Assembly: GCA_934525325.1 (NCBI GenBank) | Contig: CAKSZE010000008.1 | Span: forward strand, 1 to 40,624 | Length of the DNA: 40,624 bases | Reading direction: 5' to 3' | From: an uncultured Faecalibacterium sp. | GTDB taxonomy: Bacteria; Bacillota; Clostridia; Oscillospirales; Ruminococcaceae | Shown: positions 17,012 to 23,775 of the stretch, one piece after another | How the letters are laid out: each line of letters opens with the position of its first letter | How positions within the stretch are numbered: position 1 is the first letter of the stretch | Notes under the pieces: model-generated | Told to the model about the DNA's origin: nothing | Seen by the model: the letters and a program-made list of their open reading frames with translations, nothing else | The model's database searches: none | Program-made: the position numbers and the translations under genes

Positions 17012-18586
17012 TTACATGGGGTTTTCTTCTTCGTTGGCCGTCATGCGGTCAGGGTGGGTCAGGGGCAGCTGCTCTGCGTCCGTTTCAGCCGCCGGTTCGG
17101 CGGTATCCGTAGGCTCTACGCCCTCGGTGCTTTCCGTGCTGTCGGCGGCGTCCTCTGCCGGGGCGGGTTCCTCGGCCTTGGGCGGCACCACATAGCCGGA
17201 GGGCAGGGTGGGCTCGCCCTGTGCAAAATAGATCTTGCGGGTGCTGCTGGCGCTGGTATGGCTGAAGTCCAGCCGCCCGGTGTCGGTGGGGCCGCAGCCC
17301 TTGCCGTCGGCGTTGGTCAGCACATAGCGGGCGCGGTCCAGCTTATATTCCAGATCGTTCAGCGTACCCAGCAGCACGCTGATGCGGTCCTGATACAAAA
17401 AGGCGATCTGCTCGGTGTCTGCCACTTCCAGCCGTGTCACATCCTGCGACAGGCCGTATTCTTCCAGCTTGCCCACTAAGGTGCGCAGCGCTTCCATGCG
17501 GTCGGTCTCGGCGCTCACCGCGCTTTCGCTTTCGGCGGTCTCCGACCCGGAAGCGCTTGCGGCATCGGTATCGTCCACAAACCAGAAACCCTGTCCCGGG
17601 GTGGTGTCCTGCAGCTTGCCGCCGTACAGGGTGCAAAGCCCCTCGGGCTGGGTGCTTTCCTCGGACAGGATCTTCCATTTGTCCGAGATCACAAGCCACT
17701 TGCTGCCGTTTTGCACCGCGTAGGCGGGCACGGCTTCGGTCACCTGCACCACCACGGTGTTGGGGTAGTCCCGGATCACCTTGATGGAGCCCAGCAGCGG
17801 GAAGTTCTGCTCCAGCACAGCGGCCTTTTCGCCGGGCTCAAAGCTGAAGATGTTCTCCTCCAGCTGCACGCCCATCCGCTGCAAAATGCTGTCTGCGGAA
17901 TAGCCCGCGATCTCGGTCACCTGCTTGCCGTCCGGGGTCTGCACCTGAATGGAGTTGATGCGGAACAGCATGGTCATGGTCAGGTAGATGCCCGCACCAA
18001 TGACGCACAGCAGCATGGCAAAGGCGGTCAGGCGGCGCAGTATCCGGCGGCGGCGCAGGGTGGCGCGGGTCACCTTGCGCTTTTTGCGCTGTTCCCGCCG
18101 GACAGGGCTTTGCTGCGGGGCAGTTTGCGCCGGGCGCAGACGCTGGTTCTGGCTGCCTGCCGGTTGCTGCCGGTTCGGATGGTTCTGCACGTTCTGGTTT
18201 TTCCGGCTGTTCTGCCCGCTGCGGGCATTGTTTGCCGGGCGGCGCTGTTTGCCGCCGGACTTCGCGTTTTTCGGTCTGCTGCCCGCCGGGCGGCTGCCGG
18301 TGGGGTACTGGGTGGTATTGCTCCCCTGCGCCGGGCGGCGGGTCTGGGACTGGGGCTGGGTGGGGAACTGGATGCTGTTATCCGCCCGGGAGGTGCGCAC
18401 GCTGCCGTTGGCACTGCGGGAGGGCGGGCGGCTGAGCGGCTCGCCGTTGTAGCCGTAGCGGCTGCTGCCGGTGCTCCGGGGCGTATGATTCTGCGAAGGC
18501 GCAGAGGTGCGCGCCACATCCCGGTTCAGATCGTATGGTCTGGTATTCCGGGGTCTGCCGTTGCGGTCACGGTTCTGCTGCATCAT
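17012..18586 (-). CDS. ftsQ: Cell division protein FtsQ/DivIB with very long disordered N-terminus
   Basis: A 524-residue bitopic membrane protein of the divisome that works with FtsL/FtsB to recruit and control septal synthesis. About 185 N-terminal cytoplasmic residues are low-complexity (Arg, Asn, Gln, Pro, Ser), ending in a very basic stretch before one membrane helix (about 188-208). Then comes a POTRA-like domain (FRINSIQVQ..., about 211-285), a beta domain containing an acidic Ser/Ala/Glu insertion (about residues 340-360), and an acidic, Pro-rich C-terminal tail of about 60 residues. Typical DivIB proteins are 260-450 residues, so both ends are extended. Start ATG 18586 follows GGAAGG; a GTG two codons earlier is less likely. 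Confidence 0.88.
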   Translation of the reverse strand: MMQQNRDRNGRPRNTRPYDLNRDVARTSAPSQNHTPRSTGSSRYGYNGEPLSRPPSRSANGSVRTSRADNSIQFPTQPQSQTRRPAQGSNTTQYPTGSRPAGSRPKNAKSGGKQRRPANNARSGQNSRKNQNVQNHPNRQQPAGSQNQRLRPAQTAPQQSPVRREQRKKRKVTRATLRRRRILRRLTAFAMLLCVIGAGIYLTMTMLFRINSIQVQTPDGKQVTEIAGYSADSILQRMGVQLEENIFSFEPGEKAAVLEQNFPLLGSIKVIRDYPNTVVVQVTEAVPAYAVQNGSKWLVISDKWKILSEESTQPEGLCTLYGGKLQDTTPGQGFWFVDDTDAASASGSETAESESAVSAETDRMEALRTLVGKLEEYGLSQDVTRLEVADTEQIAFLYQDRISVLLGTLNDLEYKLDRARYVLTNADGKGCGPTDTGRLDFSHTSASSTRKIYFAQGEPTLPSGYVVPPKAEEPAPAEDAADSTESTEGVEPTDTAEPAAETDAEQLPLTHPDRMTANEEENPM

Positions 18587-18620
18587 TCGCACCTTCCTTC
18601 TTGTTTATTCCGGGTCTGCA

Positions 18621-19748
18621 TCACGGGGTCTTTACCAGCTTGAGCAGCGCCGCAGTAATGCGGTCCAGACTGTCGTCCACCGACAGGCTGCGGGCGTTTT
18701 TGCCCATCTCGGCCAGCTTGCCGGGCTGTGCCAGCATGGCAGAAACCGTCTGCACCAGCTTTTCGCCGGTCAGGTCTTTTTCCTCAATGACCATGGCTGC
18801 CCCGGCCTTTTGCAGCTCCATGGCGTTGTAATACTGGTGGTTCTCTGCCACGTTGGGGCTGGGGATCAGCACCGCGGCGCGTCCCACGGCTTCCAGCTCA
18901 GCCAGCGTCAGCGCACCGGCGCGGCTGATGACGAGATCTGCCGCTGCCAGCAGTTCCGGCATATTGTTGATGTATTCCTTTACCACAAGGCTGTCGCCGG
19001 GGGCAAAATCCTTCTGTTTTTGCAGCTGCTCAAACAGCTGCACGCCGTACTGCCCAGTGGCGTGCAGGTGCAGCACCGGCTTATGCTCGTGCTGCTCCCA
19101 AGCGCACAGGTCTGCCACCACCTCGTTGACCCGGCGTGCACCCAGACTGCCGCCGAAGGACAGGATGACCGTGCGGTCGCCCGCACCCAGCTGTGCGCGG
19201 ATGGCTTCGCGGTTCGCGGCCTGTACAAACACTTCCGGCCGCACGGGGTTGCCCACCACAAGGGTCTTGTCCGGTGCGCCCAGCTTTTCCACAGCGGCGG
19301 GCACGGCGGCAAACACGATATCCACATCCGGGGCCAGCAGCTTGTTGGTCACACCGGGGAAAGCGTTCTGCTCGTGCAGGGCGGTGTGGATGCCCATCTT
19401 GGCGGCGCAGCGCACCACCGGCCCGGACACATAGCCGCCGCAGCCGATGACGAGATCCGGCTTTACCTCCTTCATCATAGCCTTGGCCTTGGGGCCGGAG
19501 AGTGCCAGATTCCACAGGGTAATAATGTTGCGCTTGATGTTGTGCAGGCTGAGCTTGCGCTGAAACCCGGTGATCTCGATGTGGTGGAAGGGGTAGCCCG
19601 CCTGTGTGACCAGACGGTACTCCATGCCCTCCTTACGGCCTGCAAAGTGGATCTCGGCGGTAGGGTCGGCCTTTTTCAGAGCACCGGCAATGGCCAGTGC
19701 GGGGTTGATATGTCCGGCAGTGCCGCCGGCTGCAATGAGAACACGCAT
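18621..19748 (-). CDS. murG: UDP-GlcNAc:lipid I N-acetylglucosaminyltransferase
   Basis: A 375-residue GT-B enzyme on the inner face of the membrane that turns lipid I into lipid II. N-terminal glycine-rich loop AAGGTAGHINPALA, GFQRKLSLHN, the second loop region SFGGSLGARRVN, SRAGALTLAELEAVGRAAVLIPSP and NHQYYNAMEL are all family signatures that bind UDP-GlcNAc. RBS TAAGGAGGAATCACC before ATG 19748. It lies between ftsW and ftsQ in the same transcription unit. Confidence 0.97.
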   Translation of the reverse strand: MRVLIAAGGTAGHINPALAIAGALKKADPTAEIHFAGRKEGMEYRLVTQAGYPFHHIEITGFQRKLSLHNIKRNIITLWNLALSGPKAKAMMKEVKPDLVIGCGGYVSGPVVRCAAKMGIHTALHEQNAFPGVTNKLLAPDVDIVFAAVPAAVEKLGAPDKTLVVGNPVRPEVFVQAANREAIRAQLGAGDRTVILSFGGSLGARRVNEVVADLCAWEQHEHKPVLHLHATGQYGVQLFEQLQKQKDFAPGDSLVVKEYINNMPELLAAADLVISRAGALTLAELEAVGRAAVLIPSPNVAENHQYYNAMELQKAGAAMVIEEKDLTGEKLVQTVSAMLAQPGKLAEMGKNARSLSVDDSLDRITAALLKLVKTP

Positions 19749-19803
19749 GGTGATTCCTCCTTATAAACGCCCGGCCTGCGGCCGGGCGGGCTTGCGGTTT
19801 GTT

Positions 19804-21117
19804 TTACTGTTCTGTACGGGCTGCGCGGGCAGAAGCCAAGTCAATGGTCTTGCGGGCAAGTTCTGCCTCGCGCTCGGCGCGGGCGGCTTCCCGCTGGGCA
19901 CGCATCTGCTCCCGCTGCTGCGCCACCCGCTCGCCGTTGCGGCCTATGTTCACCATTACGCCCATCTCTGCCAGCAGCAGGATCAGGCTGGTGCCGCCAG
20001 AGGAGAAGAAGGGCAGGCTGATGCCGGTATTGGGCAGGGTGTTGGTGACCACGGCGATGTTGCAGAACACCTGCCACGCGATCTGTGCCATGATGCCGAT
20101 GCCCACCATGGTGCAGTACAGGTTCTCCGCCTTATAGGCGATGAGCAGCCCCTGCACGATAAACAGCACGAAAAGCACGATGATGAGCACCGCACCGATG
20201 AAGCCCAGCTCCTCGCACACCACGCTGAAGATGAAGTCGTTGGTGCTTTCCGGCAGCCAGAGCTGCTTTTCCACGCTGTTGCCCAGCCCCAGCCCCTTCA
20301 GCCCGCCGGAACCGATGGCGTAAAGGCTCTGCACGGTCTGGTCGGTCATCTTGCTCAGATCCTGCGTCCAGCCGTCCAGACGTTTTTGCAGGTAAGGGAT
20401 GGAGTCCACATGGGACAGCAGCGTTTCCAGCAGCGCGCCCGCCGTAACGGCACCCGCCCATGTCAGCACACCGCCGCTGCCGGACAGCAGCAGGATGGTG
20501 CCCACCACCGCCACCGTCAGCACGATGCCGGACATGTGCGGCTCCAGCGCCAGCAGGATAACCACCGGTATAAGGGGCAGCACCGGCACCACCAGCTGCT
20601 TCCACACCCGCACCCGCAGCCACTCCTGTGGGGTAAGCAGGATACGGCGCTCCGGGTCCAGCCGCTCCACCTGCGGCGCTTTGGCCGCAAGGTGGGAGCT
20701 GAACAGGATCATCTCAAACTTTGCTACCTCCGAGGATTGCAGCGTAAGCCCGCCGAAGCGGATCCAGCGGCGGCAGCCGTTCAGGGGTGCCATGGTCAGG
20801 GTGACAGCCAGCATGGCCAGCACGATGATGTACCCCGGCACCACCATCTTGCGCAGAAAACGGTGATCCATATAGCTCATCAGGAACATACAGCCCAGCC
20901 CGAGCATCATGCACAGTGCCTGCTGCTTGATGTAGTGGAAGCTGTCGCCCATGCGCAGGTAGCCGGTGGTGTAGCTGGCGCTGAACAGCATCACCAGCCC
21001 AAAGACCATAATAACAGCCAGCGTCGCCAGCCAGTCGATCAGCAGCCGGGACCACGGGCCCGGGTCTCGCTGGAACACCGGCACCGGCCCTCTGTTTTTT
21101 TTGCGGATAGTCGCCAT
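19804..21117 (-). CDS. ftsW: SEDS-family septal glycosyltransferase FtsW
   Basis: A 437-residue polytopic protein (about ten membrane helices) that polymerises lipid II with a class B PBP partner. It shows the family regions GCRRWIRFGGLTLQSSEVAK, ESTNDFIFSVVCEELGF and NTGISLPFFSSGGTSLI. Start chosen at ATG 21117 after GGGAGCGCAG, which gives the normal length; an upstream in-frame extension of 21 residues overlaps the previous gene. The C-terminus is a charged Arg/Glu-rich cytoplasmic tail of about 50 residues, predicted helical. FtsW rather than RodA or SpoVE is inferred from its place among division genes. Confidence 0.93.
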   Translation of the reverse strand: MATIRKKNRGPVPVFQRDPGPWSRLLIDWLATLAVIMVFGLVMLFSASYTTGYLRMGDSFHYIKQQALCMMLGLGCMFLMSYMDHRFLRKMVVPGYIIVLAMLAVTLTMAPLNGCRRWIRFGGLTLQSSEVAKFEMILFSSHLAAKAPQVERLDPERRILLTPQEWLRVRVWKQLVVPVLPLIPVVILLALEPHMSGIVLTVAVVGTILLLSGSGGVLTWAGAVTAGALLETLLSHVDSIPYLQKRLDGWTQDLSKMTDQTVQSLYAIGSGGLKGLGLGNSVEKQLWLPESTNDFIFSVVCEELGFIGAVLIIVLFVLFIVQGLLIAYKAENLYCTMVGIGIMAQIAWQVFCNIAVVTNTLPNTGISLPFFSSGGTSLILLLAEMGVMVNIGRNGERVAQQREQMRAQREAARAEREAELARKTIDLASARAARTEQ

Positions 21118-21145
21118 CTGCGCTCCCTTCCCTCTCTGTGCCCGG

Positions 21146-22141
21146 TCAGCACCAGCGCAGCAGCGCCAGCGCCAGCACATAGCCGACAGCGCTCAGCGCA
21201 AAGCTGCACAGAAACACCGTCTCCGGGCTCATTTTATGCTTTTTTACCCAGCAGCGCAAGAGCTTGCCGGTGCGTTTTGCACACAGCAGCTGCGCCGCCA
21301 AAAGACCGCCCGCCGCCCAGAAGGGCAGCGCCAGCGGCACGGTCAGGCTGGTCATGTCCAGACTGAGCGGGATACAGCCGATGGCACCCGCCGCCAGCAG
21401 GCTGCCGCAGCAGCCCACCCCCAGCCTTGCCGGAGGGAACGCCCACAGCCCCAGTGCCACCAGCGCCCCTGCCAGCGCCCCGGGCAGCACCGCCAGCCCG
21501 GAAACACCCAGACCGGCCTCTACCATCATCAGCGCCAGCATGGCCACAAAAGCCGCACCGCATACCGTGCCCTCGTCCCGCTCGGCGATGCGGGCACACT
21601 CGGCCAGTGCCACCATGAGCACCGCCCATAAAAGGGGCACGGCACTGCCCAGCAGCACATACCCTGCCCCGGGCACGCCCAGCCCCCGGGGCAGACAGCC
21701 CGCTGCCCGCAGCAGCAAAAGAACGAACGCCGCAGCCAGTGCTTCCAGCAAAAGCCGCACGTCCCGCCGCAGCCCCAGCGCCGCCGGGCTGCGCATCCGG
21801 GCTAGGTCCTCTGCAAGACCCACTGCCCCAAAGGCAAGCGCCCCGGCCAGTGCCGTGAGCAGCCGCGTCATCAGCCGGCCTTCGCTGCCCAGCAGCTCCG
21901 GCTGGCCTACGCAGGCGGCAAGCCAGCCCACGCCCACCGCAGCCACCGTGCCAGCCGCCGCACACAGCCCGCCCCACAGCGGGGCGCGCAGGGGTGCAGG
22001 CCGGGGCTGCTCAGGCTGCACCGGCTGCTGTTGTTGTTCGCGGCGTTCCAGCACCCGCCGCAGCGGCACAAACAGGCTGCACAGAGCTGCCGTAAGGGCA
22101 AAGCCCAGCACCACCGCCGCTGCCAAGGCGAAACGCTCCAT
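21146..22141 (-). CDS. MraY-like membrane protein lacking catalytic residues (probable pseudoenzyme)
   Basis: A 331-residue, very Ala/Leu/Gly-rich protein with about ten membrane helices, in the slot of mraY between murF and ftsW. Whole-length resemblance to phospho-MurNAc-pentapeptide transferase can be traced: APLWGG at 53-58 for TPTMGG, GLAEDL at 108-113 for GFLDDY, ALAECARIA at 178-186 for NLTDGLDGL, GVGCCGSLLAAGAIG at 241-255 for FMGDTGSLALGGAIG, and a KRTGK...SPETVF end. The key acidic residues are replaced (first DD is ED; DGLD is ECAR; MGD is VGC) and the HHH motif is absent. The frame is open and the RBS is acceptable, so it is a protein under some selection, not a decayed gene. A true mraY must lie elsewhere if this cell makes lipid I in the normal way. 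Confidence 0.72.
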   Translation of the reverse strand: MERFALAAAVVLGFALTAALCSLFVPLRRVLERREQQQQPVQPEQPRPAPLRAPLWGGLCAAAGTVAAVGVGWLAACVGQPELLGSEGRLMTRLLTALAGALAFGAVGLAEDLARMRSPAALGLRRDVRLLLEALAAAFVLLLLRAAGCLPRGLGVPGAGYVLLGSAVPLLWAVLMVALAECARIAERDEGTVCGAAFVAMLALMMVEAGLGVSGLAVLPGALAGALVALGLWAFPPARLGVGCCGSLLAAGAIGCIPLSLDMTSLTVPLALPFWAAGGLLAAQLLCAKRTGKLLRCWVKKHKMSPETVFLCSFALSAVGYVLALALLRWC

Positions 22142-22169
22142 AACTCAGACACTCCATTTCGCCAAATAG

Positions 22170-23552
22170 TTATACTTCCGCTTCTTTATGCTCTTCGTAG
22201 AAGATGTCCAGCACTTTTTCCAGTGCCATGCCGTGGCTGGCCTTTACCAGAACGGCATCGCCGGGCTGCACCCGGTCCAGCAGAGCATCGGCGGCTTCAC
22301 GGTAATTTTCTGCGTGCAGGGTCTTTACCCCCTTGGCCGCAGCCACCACGGCGGTGCGCTTGGCCTGCTCGCCGTAGGTGATCAGGCAGTACAGCCCGCT
22401 CTCGGCGGCAAGACGTCCCAGCTCCTCGTGCGCTTCGCGGCTCAGCTCGCCCAGCTCCAGCATATCGCCCAGCAGGGCAAAGCGGCGCTTGCAGGGGAAG
22501 TCCTTGAACATCGCCAGCGCAGCCTTCATGCTGTCGGGGTTTGCGTTGTAGCAGTCCTCGATGACGGTCACGCCCTCGCTGTCCACCACCTTCTGGCGGC
22601 GTCCGGTCTGCTCAAAGTTGGAAAGCCCATGGATGACCCTCTTGGCGTCGCATCCCAGCCGGGTGGCGGCGCAGTAGGCAGCCAAGGCGTTTGCCACATT
22701 GTGGCGTCCCATGGCAGGGATGTTCACCACAAAGGTGCCGTGCTCCTGATCTTCCAGCACAAAGCTCATGCCGTCGGTCTCCTGCCGGATGGACAGGGCG
22801 CAGACGTCGGCGTTTTCATCGCTCAGGCTGAACCACACCGGGCGCACATGGGCGGGGAGCACTGCCTTGCGCAGGAAGGGGTCGTCGTAGTTCAGCACCA
22901 GCGGCGCACCCTCCGGCAGACCGTTGCAGATCTCCAGCTTTGCCTTACAGATGTTCTCCTGACTGCCCAGATTGCCGATATGAGACACGCCGATGCAGGT
23001 AATGATGCCCACATCCGGCCGTGCTGCCCGCGCCAGACGGTCGATCTCGCCGGCGTGGCTCATGCCCATCTCGATGACCGCGTACTCGGTGCTGCTTTCC
23101 AGCCGCATCAGGGTGCGGGGCATGCCCAGCTCATTGTTCTGGTTGCCCTCGGTCTTGATGGTCTCGCCAAAGCTGCTCAGGGCGGCGTAGGTCATTTGCT
23201 TGGTGGTGGTCTTGCCCACGCTGCCGGTCACGCCCACCATCTTGGGGTGGTACTGGCTGCGGTAGTTTGCGCCCATCACCATCATGGCATGGTAGCTGTC
23301 CGGACAAAGGATGGCCTTTTCCTCCGGCACACCGGGCACCGGGTGGTTGACCACCACATACGCCGCGCCCTGCTCCAGCGCACGGGCGGCGAAATCATGG
23401 CCGTCGAACCGCTCGCCGGGGAAGGCCACAAAAATGCAGCCGGGCTTTACCTCACGGCTGTCGGTGGTGACCAGCTCCACCTCCGGGTCACTGGTCAGTT
23501 TTCCGGCAGGCACTAGCCCTGCCAGAAGCTTGCTTGCATGGATCTTTTCCAT
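22170..23552 (-). CDS. murF: UDP-MurNAc-tripeptide:D-Ala-D-Ala ligase
   Basis: A 460-residue Mur ligase that completes the UDP-MurNAc-pentapeptide. N-terminal domain with TTDSREVKPGCIFVAFPGERFDG-type residues (about 30-52), ATPase with GVTGSVGKTTTKQM, NNELGMPRTLMRL, IEMGMSHAGEIDRL, and C-terminal DCYNANPDSMKAAL and LLGDMLELG, all MurF signatures. Start chosen at ATG 23552, preceded by GAGAGGGG; the open frame upstream is unlikely. A -10 box 26 bases upstream suggests this gene opens its own transcription unit (murF to murE). Confidence 0.96.
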   Translation of the reverse strand: MEKIHASKLLAGLVPAGKLTSDPEVELVTTDSREVKPGCIFVAFPGERFDGHDFAARALEQGAAYVVVNHPVPGVPEEKAILCPDSYHAMMVMGANYRSQYHPKMVGVTGSVGKTTTKQMTYAALSSFGETIKTEGNQNNELGMPRTLMRLESSTEYAVIEMGMSHAGEIDRLARAARPDVGIITCIGVSHIGNLGSQENICKAKLEICNGLPEGAPLVLNYDDPFLRKAVLPAHVRPVWFSLSDENADVCALSIRQETDGMSFVLEDQEHGTFVVNIPAMGRHNVANALAAYCAATRLGCDAKRVIHGLSNFEQTGRRQKVVDSEGVTVIEDCYNANPDSMKAALAMFKDFPCKRRFALLGDMLELGELSREAHEELGRLAAESGLYCLITYGEQAKRTAVVAAAKGVKTLHAENYREAADALLDRVQPGDAVLVKASHGMALEKVLDIFYEEHKEAEV

Positions 23553-23577
23553 TGTTGTATCCCCTCTCGTTCTATCT

Positions 23578-23583
23578 ATTATA
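23578..23583 (-). promoter_or_regulatory. Probable -10 box of a murF promoter
   Basis: Perfect TATAAT on the minus strand, 26 bases before the murF start. No good -35 is seen at 16-18 bases; the upstream bases belong to an imperfect hairpin of the repeat in this gap. A promoter here would explain how murF-murE is expressed beyond the PBP gene. Confidence 0.4.
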
Positions 23584-23629
23584 GGAAACCGCCGCACCGT
23601 ATTTTGTACAGCGGCCTTTTCGGCGTTTG

Positions 23630-23740
23630 ACGATCAGAAATGGCCTCCGCGCTGCTCTGGCCATTCCCAGCGGAATTAAGCTTTTAAATCGGGCGATTCC
23701 GGGCAGACCGCAGTCTGCCCGGAATCGCATTTTCACGAAT
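23630..23740. repeat. Modular intergenic repeat, family B, copy 4
   Basis: Between the PBP gene and murF. ACGATCAGAAATGGCCTCCGC resembles the opening module of copy 1, AGCGGAATTA matches another module, and a perfect 16-bp stem (23693-23708 and 23713-23728, loop CGCA) is followed by ATTTTCACG, as in the other copies. A degenerate GCCGC...GCGGC hairpin at about 23590-23620 corresponds to the terminator part. Confidence 0.6.
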
Positions 23741-23775
23741 GGAGCCGCAGCGGAAAACGCGCTATAAAATCGCTT

